Below, one piece after another: positions 25,347 through 34,200 of a stretch of DNA of 64,000 nt; within the stretch, counting starts at the first letter, position 1; the number at the start of each line of letters is the position of its first letter. Source of the DNA: Maliibacterium massiliense. GTDB taxonomy: Bacteria; Bacillota; Clostridia; Christensenellales; Maliibacteriaceae. The notes under the pieces were generated by a model. The model was not told the DNA's origin and made no database searches. It worked only from the letters and a program-made list of their open reading frames with translations. Where the stretch lies: the NCBI RefSeq assembly GCF_900604345.1, contig NZ_LR026983.1, forward strand, positions 2,232,001-2,296,000, read 5' to 3'. The translations under genes and the position numbers were made by a program.

Positions 25347-25374
25347 ATTATAGAAGATCGCATGCGAAATGCAA
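25347..25374 (-). promoter_or_regulatory. Promoter with palindromic operator upstream of the LacI gene
   Basis: On the minus strand TTGCAT (25374-25369), 16 bases, TATAAT (25352-25347). The perfect palindrome TCGCATGCGA (25358-25367) occupies the spacer, an ideal place for repression. Confidence 0.75.
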
Positions 25375-25913
25375 GTGTATATTTGCGTGTGCGCGCGCCA
25401 AAGGTAGTAAAACAGATGAATTGCGCATCTATTTTATACAAAAGCCGCAATACAGCGCTTGATACACCACAACGCCGCAATAGTGCCCTCGATAAGTACA
25501 ATGCGCACATCAGGAAATGCGTTTTCAGCCCATATATTATGTAAGAAAAAATGCGGTGGGAAAGATGCAATGCGCGCTTTCGCGTTGCCTTCAGAGGGAT
25601 AGCGGGGTGCAGAAATGAGATCTATATAGGAGAAAGTGGGCGCGGTGTAAATGAAACGCAAAAAAGAATGTTTTCATGTAAATCTGCTGGCAAAATGATG
25701 CAGCAATAGGAGAGTGAAAGAAACGGTAAACAATGGGAAAGGCGTACCATGTACAATGCGTTTACATATGTGGTCGAATGGTACTTGTGGTTTTGCGCGG
25801 TGCTGCGCGTGTTTACAATGCGAGGCGCGTACTGTCTGCACGAAAACATGTACCTTGCCGGATGCGTGTGCTATACTTGTTGCAATGATTTGGCCAAGGG
25901 GGATTGTGTCAAA
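25375..25913. other. Intergenic region with no recognised gene
   Basis: Lower GC than the flanks; open frames across it lack ribosome binding sites and protein-like character. No repeat or structural RNA is apparent. Confidence 0.55.
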
Positions 25914-27149
25914 ATGCAACGTAATATTGGGAAAAAAGGGATGCGCATATCGGCCCTGCTGTGCATGATTGCGTTATTGGGGGCGCTGCTGTGCGGCTGC
26001 CTGCCGGAACAGGTGTCCGGCCCCTGTGCTTCGCCCAGCGCGCAGAGCGTAGTGCTGGCGCCCACGCCCACCATCACAGTGATGGCGTCGCCCACCGCCA
26101 CGCCCCAGCCGCTGCCCAGCTTATCGCCCAGCGCGACGCCTACGCCCAGCCCTTCGCCGTCGCCTACGCCCACGCCTGCCCCGACGCAGGAGCAGGTGAC
26201 AGACGAGAGCTTACCTACCATTTTGGTGCTGCGCACGGAACCCGAAGCCCAACAGACAACGGGCGATGCAGAGAAGGAGGATGCAGCCGCACAGCAGTTC
26301 CTTGACGCGGTTTCGCGCCTCAAGCTGGTTGCGAACGTCAAAAGTGAGACGTTCGGCCCGCTTCAGGGGGCGGACATCACAAGCGACGACTGGCTGGCGT
26401 TGAGCAAGCTGGTGAGCGCGCGCCTGGCGGACGATGCGGTTGACGGCCTGGTCATTACGCATTGTCCCGCCACGATGGCGGAGACGGCCTATTTCCTCAA
26501 CCTAACGGTGCACACGCAAAAACCGGTGGTGCTCACAGGCGCACTTGACGCGCACGAGGAGGGGGCGCTGTACCTGCGCGACGCGATTACCGTGGCGAGC
26601 AATCCCGATGCACGAGATCGCGGGGTGCTGGTCTGCATGCGGCAGACGATTTACAGCGCGCGCCACTGCAGCGCGCAGAGCGTTTACGGCGTGGACCGCA
26701 ATGCGGGCGCGCTGGGGTTTGTCGCGGGGGGAAACGTTTCGCTCAACATGCGCACCAGCCGTATACACACCCAAGAGAGCGAATTTGACGTCTCTGCGCT
26801 GGACAAGCTGCCGCGCGTAGAGATCGCCTGGCAGTATGCGGGAGCAAGCGCGGGGCCGCTACGCTATCTGATGGACACCAAGCCCGACGGCGTGGTGCTG
26901 GGCTGCGTGCAGGGCGTCTCCCAGGAGACGGCTGCGGTGCTGCAACAGGCGGGCGGCACGGTGCCTGTGGTGCGCGCAAGCGCGCTTGCCGATGGGATGC
27001 TGGTGCGCAACGGGGACGCTCCGGACGACGCGCTGGGTACCATCGCGGCGGGGGATCTTACCTGCACGCAGGCGCGCATTTTATTGATGCTGGCACTGAC
27101 AAAAACGCAGGATGCCGCGGAGATCCAGCGCATGATGGAGATCTATTGA
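25914..27149 (+). CDS. Asparaginase-fold lipoprotein lacking catalytic motifs
   Basis: The product is 411 residues from ATG 25914, with AAGGGGGA upstream. A signal peptide ends in LLCGC (probable lipobox), followed by about 60 residues rich in Pro, Ser and Thr (SPSPTPTPAPTQ). The rest matches type I/II L-asparaginases in order: GLVITH...TMAETAYFLNLTVHTQKPVVLTGA, RDAITVASNPDARDRGVLVCM, YSARHC, DGVVLGCVQGV and the C-terminal domain. The nucleophile motif TGGTI is absent (ILVLRTEPE instead) and the HGTDT motif reads HCPAT, losing the Asp. It is therefore probably a surface-anchored pseudoenzyme, perhaps a binding protein. Confidence 0.82.
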   Translation: MQRNIGKKGMRISALLCMIALLGALLCGCLPEQVSGPCASPSAQSVVLAPTPTITVMASPTATPQPLPSLSPSATPTPSPSPSPTPTPAPTQEQVTDESLPTILVLRTEPEAQQTTGDAEKEDAAAQQFLDAVSRLKLVANVKSETFGPLQGADITSDDWLALSKLVSARLADDAVDGLVITHCPATMAETAYFLNLTVHTQKPVVLTGALDAHEEGALYLRDAITVASNPDARDRGVLVCMRQTIYSARHCSAQSVYGVDRNAGALGFVAGGNVSLNMRTSRIHTQESEFDVSALDKLPRVEIAWQYAGASAGPLRYLMDTKPDGVVLGCVQGVSQETAAVLQQAGGTVPVVRASALADGMLVRNGDAPDDALGTIAAGDLTCTQARILLMLALTKTQDAAEIQRMMEIY

Positions 27150-27174
27150 GGGGCGCACATAAGCGCATTAAAAA

Positions 27175-27203
27175 GGCGCCGCCAGCGTTGGCGGCGCTTT
27201 TTT
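27175..27203 (+). terminator. Intrinsic terminator
   Basis: GCGCCGCCA-GCGT-TGGCGGCGC followed by TTTTTT, 26 bases after the asparaginase-like gene. Confidence 0.93.
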
Positions 27204-27230
27204 GACGGTTTTACTTGCCTTATCGATGCG

Positions 27231-27839
27231 TCATATGGTAAAGCGGCGCCCGCATGCGGGGCAGAAGCGGGCGTCCGGCGCTGCCTGGGTGCCGCAGCGC
27301 GCACAAAATTTTTTTGTTAGGGACGCATCCTGAGCAGGCGCGGGAGACTGCGATGCATCCGGGGCTTGCGCGCCGGCGCACTGAACTTGGTCCGGCTGCT
27401 GCACAGCGGCATGCGCCGCCGCTGGAGCCTGGGCTTCGGGCAGCGCGCCTTCCTGCCCGTCGTGCAGATCCGTCTCCAACGCCTGCGCGCCCGGCGTGGC
27501 GCCAAATTGAATCTGCAACATGTTCTGCAGGTGCATCACGCGGTCGCGCAGCATTTTCTTGGGCAGCGCGCCAAAGGCGCCGTTGATCCCCATCTCGCCC
27601 CCGATATACGCGCCGCCCACGCCGCTGCGCAGCCATGCGCTCAGATATATATGCTGGTTGTCCTGATCGATTTTGATAAACTGCATTGCCGTGCCCATGC
27701 CCGTGCCCTTCTTGTAGCACGGCGCGCCCTTGTAGACGTTCTGTGAAAATCCTTCCGTCGCCAGATATGCAGCGATCATCGCGACGGCTTGCTGCTGGTG
27801 TTGCGCCGCGACGGGAAGCGTCAAAACGGTTCTGCCCAT
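27231..27839 (-). CDS. Protein with C-terminal zinc ribbon
   Basis: The product is 202 residues with GGAAGGGGC before ATG 27839. Residues 1-115 are an alpha/beta domain (TLPVAAQHQQQAVAMIAAYLATEGF, QFIKIDQDNQHIYLSAWLRSG). An Ala/Gln/Pro linker follows, then a double-CxxC zinc ribbon (FCARCGTQAAPDARFCPACGRRF) at the end. This fold combination is common among clostridial cytoplasmic proteins of unknown role. It is monocistronic and convergent with the asparaginase-like gene. Confidence 0.8.
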   Translation of the reverse strand: MGRTVLTLPVAAQHQQQAVAMIAAYLATEGFSQNVYKGAPCYKKGTGMGTAMQFIKIDQDNQHIYLSAWLRSGVGGAYIGGEMGINGAFGALPKKMLRDRVMHLQNMLQIQFGATPGAQALETDLHDGQEGALPEAQAPAAAHAAVQQPDQVQCAGAQAPDASQSPAPAQDASLTKKFCARCGTQAAPDARFCPACGRRFTI

Positions 27840-27966
27840 AACTGTGCCCCTTCCATGCGTGGTAAACCCTGGTTTTTCACCATATTAACAGAGACAGGGG
27901 CGCTTTGGCAATGCAGCAGCGGCATTTACCCGGGCAATACCAGCCGTTTAAACGCGTAGAATGGCA

Positions 27967-28009
27967 GCGGCGCCCGCGCCGGCTGTCTGTGGCCGCGCGC
28001 GGGCGCCGC
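27967..28009. other. GC-rich inverted repeat downstream of a small gene
   Basis: A 13-bp arm beginning GCGGCGCCCG (27967-27979) pairs with 27997-28009 around a 17-base loop. There is no T-tract; it may still stabilise or end the transcript of the gene at 28019. Confidence 0.5.
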
Positions 28010-28018
28010 TTGGGCGCT

Positions 28019-28192
28019 TTATAGGTCGCCACAGCAGTCGCCGTTACCCTCAAGCAGATTGCGCGCGAAGGACTGCAGCTGGGGCAGAGACGTGATATCG
28101 ATATCGCTCTGCATAATGCTCTCCTGCACAAAGGTAGGCAGGTTGTCGAAGTACTGTTTCGTCTCTTTATCGAAACAGGATCGCTGTGTCAC
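28019..28192 (-). CDS. Small protein, 57 residues
   Basis: GTG at 28192 follows GAGGTGA by about 7 bases and the frame stops at TAA 28021-28019. The product contains FDKETKQYFDNLPTFVQESI and SLPQLQSFARNLLEGNGDCC, the pattern of short helical clostridial proteins with an NLP-x-FV-x-E-x-I core. It ends in a Cys-Cys pair near the C-terminus. No function is known; the coding call rests on ribosome binding site and protein-like composition. Confidence 0.65.
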   Translation of the reverse strand: MTQRSCFDKETKQYFDNLPTFVQESIMQSDIDITSLPQLQSFARNLLEGNGDCCGDL

Positions 28193-28279
28193 TGGTCATC
28201 ACCTCGCAGCTTAGTATGGCGATGGGCGCGCGGCGGCATGCGCGTCAAATTTTTCTAAAAAACGCGCTGCAAAGCGGGA

Positions 28280-28909
28280 TTACGGCCTGCGGGACATGAT
28301 AAAGCGCCTGCCCGCCTGCGTCCAGTCCAGCACGTCAAACCAGCGCATACCATAGCCGCGTAGGTTGGCGTGCCACTGGCAGAAGTAGGCGTGCTCCCAG
28401 GTATCCAGCGCAAACAGCGGCGTAAAGACGTGCAGGTCCGGCGTCTGGTAAGAGGTGGAGGTCATGATGTGGATGTCCCCGCTTGCGTCCGTATTCAGCC
28501 ACACAAAGCCGGTGCCGTTGATGCTCTCGGCGGCCTGAAAAAAGAGCTCCTTAAAGGCATCGATTGACCCGTAACGCCCTGCAATGGCGCCGGCAAGTGG
28601 CCCTGCGGGCGGTTCCAGCGGCGCGGGCGCCATGCCGGTAAAGTGCAGTTCATGGCAGTAGATGCCGCCAGCCAAAAAGGAGATGCGCTGCGCGATGGTG
28701 GCAGGCAGGTTGAGGTCGCCTGCGATGAGCGTCTCCAGGTCCATGCTGTGGTACTGCGGATACGCGCTGAGCAGCGCATTGAGCTGGTCGACGTACGCGG
28801 CGTATATCTGCCGCTGATGGCAGTAGAGTGTCTCGGGTGTAACGGCGGGCAGCAGCGCGTCGTATGCGTAGGGCAGCGGTATCGGTGCAAAAGGATAGTG
28901 CTGGGCCAT
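28280..28909 (-). CDS. Fe/Mn superoxide dismutase family protein
   Basis: The product is 209 residues from ATG 28909 with AAGGGAG upstream. It follows the SodA/SodB layout: PLPYAYDALLPAVTPETLYCHQRQIYAAYVDQLN, GGIYCHELHF, NGTGFVWL and DTWEHAYF. The four metal ligands (His in ETLYCH, His in YCHELHF, Asp and His in DTWEHAYF) are all present. Some second-shell residues are unusual (NH replaced by CH, second His replaced by Gln). Similar divergent enzymes occur in spore-forming clostridia. It converts superoxide to peroxide and oxygen. Confidence 0.88.
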   Translation of the reverse strand: MAQHYPFAPIPLPYAYDALLPAVTPETLYCHQRQIYAAYVDQLNALLSAYPQYHSMDLETLIAGDLNLPATIAQRISFLAGGIYCHELHFTGMAPAPLEPPAGPLAGAIAGRYGSIDAFKELFFQAAESINGTGFVWLNTDASGDIHIMTSTSYQTPDLHVFTPLFALDTWEHAYFCQWHANLRGYGMRWFDVLDWTQAGRRFIMSRRP

Positions 28910-29045
28910 AAATCGCAAACTCCCTTTCTGTTCGTCCCATGGTATTACGGCGCAAGGGCGCGCCTATTTATAGTATGATGTGGCGCGCAGCTGCTAGACC
29001 GCAGTGGATAAAAGACAGATATTTTAAACATTATGTCAAATATTA

Positions 29046-29074
29046 TTGACATAATCGCCCTGCGGTGCTATCGT
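29046..29074 (+). promoter_or_regulatory. Probable promoter of the XRE-membrane protein pair
   Basis: TTGACA (29046-29051), 17 bases, TATCGT (29069-29074). The -35 is perfect and the -10 weak, which suits a regulated promoter. Confidence 0.6.
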
Positions 29075-29100
29075 ATTCTGCGTAAGGACGAGGTGATTGT

Positions 29101-29298
29101 ATGGCAAAGAACACGCGCCTGCGCGCAGCGCGCGCATCACGGGATTTCTCGCAGCAGCAGCTGGCCGAGGCAGTGGGGGTTTCACGGCAGACCATCATTG
29201 CCATTGAAAAGGGAGATTACAATCCCACCATCAACCTGTGCATTGCCATTTGCCGCGCATTGGGCAAGACACTTGACGAACTATTTTGGGAGGCGTAG
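29101..29298 (+). CDS. Small XRE-family regulator
   Basis: The product is 65 residues and is a single helix-turn-helix (RLRAARASRDFSQQQLAEAVGVSRQTIIAIEKGDYNPTINLCIAICRAL) ending KTLDELFWEA. This subtype is typically cotranscribed with a multi-span membrane protein, as here: the next gene starts 5 bases after its stop. It probably autoregulates the pair. Confidence 0.92.
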   Translation: MAKNTRLRAARASRDFSQQQLAEAVGVSRQTIIAIEKGDYNPTINLCIAICRALGKTLDELFWEA

Positions 29299-29303
29299 GA
29301 AAA

Positions 29304-29765
29304 ATGCGACGTTTGTGGAGATGCAGCGACCTGTTTGATGAGCGCCAGATGCAGCTGCGCGGCAAGGTGTGCCGGCATGCGCTGATGCTCATTGTGCTGC
29401 TGATGCTTGCCGAGAGCATTGTGCGGGAGGAATGCGGCCCGCTGTGGCGGCCGGTGGAGAGCGCGCTGGTGATGTTGATGCTGGTGGGCGGTTATGCCGG
29501 CATGCGCCTGATACTGGCGGATGCTTACGTGGGTTACGATGCGCGGGGCAAACTGCTGATGGGTGTGATGACCCTGTTGGGGATTGCGTGCCTTGCGTGC
29601 AATGTGGTGGATGCCCTGGGCGGCACATGGACGTTGGTGCAGCAGGGGATGCTTTCCTCCACAGCCGCGCTGCTGATCGTGGGTCTGGTCATGGCGCTGC
29701 TGAGCGTATGCTACTGGGTGCGTTTTGCCCGGGAAAAAAGAGCGGTGCAAAGCGACGAGGCCTGA
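29304..29765 (+). CDS. Four-span membrane protein paired with the XRE regulator
   Basis: The product is 153 residues from ATG 29304, with GGGAGG inside the end of the preceding gene. After a charged N-terminus (DLFDERQMQLRGKVCRHA), four hydrophobic segments lie at about residues 25-42, 52-70, 87-107 and 119-140. DUF6773-like proteins have this layout and the same XRE partner. Function is unknown; a role in sensing membrane state is inference. Confidence 0.75.
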   Translation: MRRLWRCSDLFDERQMQLRGKVCRHALMLIVLLMLAESIVREECGPLWRPVESALVMLMLVGGYAGMRLILADAYVGYDARGKLLMGVMTLLGIACLACNVVDALGGTWTLVQQGMLSSTAALLIVGLVMALLSVCYWVRFAREKRAVQSDEA

Positions 29766-29804
29766 TGCGTGCAGCGTGCATAAATAGCGTGTAGAAATAA
29801 TAAG

Positions 29805-29845
29805 CGCCAGCGCGTTTTGCACTTGCAAAACGCGCTGGCGTTTGC
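29805..29845. terminator. Long bidirectional terminator
   Basis: A perfect 17-bp inverted repeat (29805-29821 with 29824-29840, minimal loop) containing GCGTTTTGC, followed by TTTGCTTT. It serves the convergent genes at 29765 and 29858. Confidence 0.82.
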
Positions 29846-29857
29846 TTTATATCTGCG

Positions 29858-30286
29858 CTATTTCAAGTCTAGCTGGGCCTTGTTGGTCAAACGGCCGTCC
29901 TCAAAGGTGCAGGTGACGTTGGAGCCCATCGCGCCGTTTCCCAGCCACATGTACATAGTGACGTAGGTTTTGCTGGAGGAGGGGCAGGATTCCGAGATCA
30001 GCTCTCCCTCTGCGCCCAAAATGGCCTTCACCTGATCGTACTGCATGCCGTTTTGCAGCTGATCAAACTGCGCGCGCGTCACCTTGGCGCCATCGGTGGG
30101 CAGTGGATCGGGCGCCCTGCGGGCAAACACGCCCGCAAAACCCAATATAGAGAGGGTTAGCACCGCCAGTATCAGCGCGCCGGCGCCCCATAGAAGGACG
30201 CGCCGGCTGCCCGCAACGCGCGTTTGCGGGCGGTGGCGGGAACGAAAGACAGGGCCTGTTTTTTTGTTGCTGTAAAGACGCTTCAT
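29858..30286 (-). CDS. Membrane-anchored DUF3862/BLIP-like protein
   Basis: The product is 142 residues from ATG 30286; a GTG 9 bases upstream lies nearer the AAGGGGGG site and is an alternative start. A basic cytoplasmic segment precedes one membrane span (about residues 34-56, LLWGAGALILAVLTLSILGFAGVF). The exported domain reads VTRAQFDQLQNGMQYDQVKAILG...YMWLGNGAMGSNVTCTFEDGRL, matching the SmpA/BLIP-type two-repeat fold of DUF3862. Role unknown. Confidence 0.8.
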   Translation of the reverse strand: MKRLYSNKKTGPVFRSRHRPQTRVAGSRRVLLWGAGALILAVLTLSILGFAGVFARRAPDPLPTDGAKVTRAQFDQLQNGMQYDQVKAILGAEGELISESCPSSSKTYVTMYMWLGNGAMGSNVTCTFEDGRLTNKAQLDLK

Positions 30287-30449
30287 CGCTTGCACGTTGC
30301 CCCCCTTGCCGGCAGCCGGAGATTTGTCTCTATCATAACGGATTGCGGCCGCCGCGGTCAATCGGGCGCTGGGACAATATCGCGTTTTTGTCCCATAGGG
30401 GCTGATTTTACCCGCTGCAGAGATATCATTTTGTGCCAAAGTATACTAT

Positions 30450-30477
30450 AATAGGGACACGAAAATAGGGACACGAA
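30450..30477 (+). repeat. 14-bp direct repeat in the 5' leader of the ABC operon
   Basis: AATAGGGACACGAA occurs twice head to tail at 30450-30463 and 30464-30477, overlapping a TATAAT at 30447-30452. It could be a regulator site or a slippage duplication. Confidence 0.7.
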
Positions 30478-30521
30478 AAAGCGCGGCCGGCAGGCGCGCG
30501 CCGTGTAAGGAGGCAAAAGGT

Positions 30522-31223
30522 ATGCCCTTTGTAGCGTTTCGGGACGTCTCAAAATACTATCAGATGGGGGAAATGCGCATCGCCGCAGCGGACGGTGTGG
30601 ATTTTGAAATTGAAAAAGGGGAATTTGTGGTCATTGTAGGCCCCAGCGGCGCGGGTAAAACTACCGTGCTCAATATGCTCGGCGGCATGGATACCTGCTC
30701 GGGCGGGGAGATCGAGCTGGACGGCGCGCTGATCAGCGATTATAACCGTAGACAGCTCACCGAATACCGCCGCTATGACGTGGGCTTTGTCTTCCAGTTT
30801 TACAACCTGGTGCAAAACCTCACGGCGCTGGAAAACGTGGAGCTCGCCTCGCAGATCTGCAAGGACCCCCTAGATCCCGTGGAGATGCTGCGCCAGGTGG
30901 GCCTGGAAAAGCGCATGAACAACTTCCCGGCGCAGCTTTCGGGCGGCGAGCAGCAGCGCGTGGCCATTGCGCGCGCGCTGGCCAAGAACCCCAAGCTGAT
31001 GCTCTGCGACGAGCCGACTGGTGCGCTGGATTATAAAACGGGCAAGCAGATCCTGCAACTTTTGCAGGATACCTGCCGCAACACCGGCCGCACCGTCATC
31101 GTTATCACCCACAACAAGGCGTTTACCCAGATGGCCAATCGCGTCATTCGTATCAACAGCGGCAAGGTGGTGGGTACGCGCATCAATCCCAACCCCGTCT
31201 CGGCAGAAAGGATTGCGTGGTAG
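30522..31223 (+). CDS. ABC transporter ATP-binding protein (MacB/LolD type)
   Basis: The product is 233 residues with TAAGGAGG before ATG 30522. Walker A is GPSGAGKTT (about residue 40), then Q-loop FQFYNL, signature [15 protein letters not shown], Walker [13 protein letters not shown] and the H-loop His of VITHN. This subfamily powers FtsX-type permeases that move or shear envelope substrates. Its stop overlaps the start of the next gene, an FtsX-like permease. Confidence 0.95.
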   Translation: MPFVAFRDVSKYYQMGEMRIAAADGVDFEIEKGEFVVIVGPSGAGKTTVLNMLGGMDTCSGGEIELDGALISDYNRRQLTEYRRYDVGFVFQFYNLVQNLTALENVELASQICKDPLDPVEMLRQVGLEKRMNNFPAQLSGGEQQRVAIARALAKNPKLMLCDEPTGALDYKTGKQILQLLQDTCRNTGRTVIVITHNKAFTQMANRVIRINSGKVVGTRINPNPVSAERIAW

Positions 31224-34200
31224 CTTTGCATAAGGCGTTTTTCCAGGAGGTGCTGCGCGCCATCCGCCATTCGATGAGCCGTTTTTGGGCGATCTTTGCC
31301 ATCGTGGCGCTGGGCGCAGGCTTTTTTGCGGGACTGCAGGCGTCCGCGCCCGATATGCGCATCACCACCGACGCGTACTATGACCAGAGCAACATGATGG
31401 ATATCCAGCTTTTGTCCACCATGGGCTTTACGCAGGACGATGTCGAGGCGATCGCGCGGGCGCAGGGCGTGCGGGCTGTGATGCCTGCATATAGCGTGGA
31501 CGCCGTCACCCGCTTAAACGATAAGGACGAGGTGGTGCGCATCCACAGCCTGCCCGCTGCGGCCAAACTGGGCGAGGACGATCCCGCCTACATGAACCGT
31601 CCGGTGCTGGTGCAGGGGCGCTGGCCCAAGGAGGCCAACGAGTGCGTGATGGGCCTGACCAGCATGAACAAGGACGTGCTGGCCCTGGGGGACGTTGTCA
31701 CGGTGGAAAACAAGGACGGCTCTCTGGACGACACGCTCGAGTATCAGGCATTTGAGATCGTGGGCTTTGTCAACAGCGCGTATTATATGTCCTTTCAGCT
31801 GGGCACCAGTACCATCGGCAGCGGCACGCTGAGCCATTTTCTCTACGTGCCCGAGGAAGCGTTTATCACCGAGGTGTACACCGATATGTACGCCACAATC
31901 CAGGGTGCGGCGCAGGAGCAATGCTTTTCCGATGGCTATGACCAGGTCAAAGATCCGGTCAAGGAGCGGCTGGAGGACCTGGCAAAGGTGCGCGAGCAGG
32001 CACGCTTTGATGAGATTCACGATGATGCGCAGGGCGAAATAGACGAGGCCTGGCGGGAGTATGACAGGCAGAAGGCGGATGCGCAGCAGCAGCTGGCGGA
32101 CGCGCAGCGGCAGCTGGACGACGCGCAGCGCCAGATCGATGATGGACAAAGAAAGATTGACGATGGCCGCGCCTCCTGGCAATCGGGCAAAGCGGAGCTG
32201 GCCCGAAAGAAGCAGCAGGCCGCGTCCCAGATGGACGAGGCGCAGCGGCAGATCGACAGTGGCCGCCAGCAGCTGGCGCAGGGCGTCGCGGACATGGACC
32301 TCAAGCAAAAGGAGATTGATGACGCCTACGCGCAGATCGAGGGGCCGCTGGCGCAGATTGCGCAGGGGCGCCAGCAGCTGGCGCTGGGCAAGCAGCAGTT
32401 GGACAAAACCAAACAGGCCATTGACGCCCTCTCTGGTCAGATTGCGGCGCTCAAGGCGGCGGGCAAGCTTGACGAGGCTGCGGCGCTGGAGGCGCAGCTT
32501 GCGCCCATCCAGGCGGGTTACGACCAGGGTATGGCGGATTATGCGCGCAACCTGCAGGATTTAGAGGCGCAGGCCGAGCCTTTGGAGCGCGTCAAGGCAA
32601 GCCTGGACGAGGGCCAGCGCCAGATTGATGAGGGCAGAGCCACGGCCGACGCCACCAGGGGGCAGCTTGACGCGGCCCAGCGGGAGCTGGACGCGCAGCG
32701 CGCGCAGGCGCAGGCGCAATTTGGCGCGGCAGAGCGACAGCTGGACAGCGCCAAAGCGGAGCTGGACCAGGGGGAGCGGGATCTTGCCAAGGCGCGGGAG
32801 GACCTGCAGACGGGCCGCGCGGAATATGAGACGCAGAAAAGCGACGCCGAGGCCGAGCTGGAGGATGGCAAAAGGCAGATCGAGGACGCGCAGAAAGAAT
32901 TGGATAAGCTTGAGAAGCCCACCTGGTACGTGCTGGACCGCCAGGCCAACGCAAGCTTTGTCAGCATGCAGTCCGACGCCGAGCGCATCGCATCGATCGC
33001 AAGCGTCTTTCCGGTGATCTTCTTTCTGGTGGCCGCGCTGGTGGCGCTGACCACCATGACGCGCATGGTGGAGGAGGACCGCGTGCTCATCGGCACCTAC
33101 AAGGCGCTGGGCTACAGCGGGCGGGTCATCGCATCCAAGTACCTGGGCTATGCGGCCCTCGCCAGCGTGTTTGGCAGCATTTTGGGCATCGTCATCGGCT
33201 TTAAGGTGCTTCCCGCGGTGGTGTGGGAGTGCTACGGCATTCTCTATGTCGCACCGCGCGTGATCAACGATTTCCATCTGGGCATCGCGCTTGGGGCAGG
33301 GCTTGCCTCGGTGCTGTGCACCATGATCGCCACGCTTGCGGCGTGCTGGGCGACCCTGCGCGAGGAACCCGCCACGCTCATGCTGCCGCGCGCGCCCAAG
33401 GCGGGCAAGCGCATCCTGCTGGAGCGCATCAGGCCGCTGTGGCAGCGCATGAAGTTCACCCAGAAGGTGACGGCGCGCAACCTGTTCCGCTACAAAAAGC
33501 GGCTGTTTATGACCGTCATTGGCATTGCGGGCTGCACAGCGCTGCTGCTGACGGGCTTCGGCCTGAAGGATTCCATCTCGGATATCATCCATTTGCAGTT
33601 TGACGTGGTACAGCGCTACGATACCACCATCGGCGTGGAGGACGGTGATCTGCAGCCGCAGGTGCAGCGGATGCTGGAGGATGCGGACAACTTTTCCGAG
33701 ATCATGCGCGCCTCCAGCAAAACCACGGACATCTATAGCGATACTACCTCCATGGCCGCCTACCTGTTCGTGCCGGAGCGGCCCGATCAATTGGGGGATT
33801 TCCTCAACCTGCGCACACGCGTAAGCAAGCAGGCGGTGCCCTTTCGGCAGGACGGCGTGCTGCTGACGGAAAAACTCGCCCAAAAGTTGGGCGTGGGCGC
33901 GGGCGATACGGTGCGCGTGAAAAACAGCGCGGGCAAGGAGGTGGCCTTCACCATCTCGGGCGTGGTGGAAAACTACGTCTATCACTACATGTACGTGCCG
34001 CCCGCCCTCTACCGGCAGGTGACCGGCGATGCGCCGCAGTACACGCTCATCTGGGGCAAGTGCGCCCGCGCGGACGAGGCGTCGCGCCAGCAGTTGATGC
34101 GTGATCTGCTTGCGAACGACCAGGTGACCACCGCCGGCTTTAACGGCGATATCATCGATACCTTCAACAACATGATCAAGAGCCTCAACTACGTGGTGGT

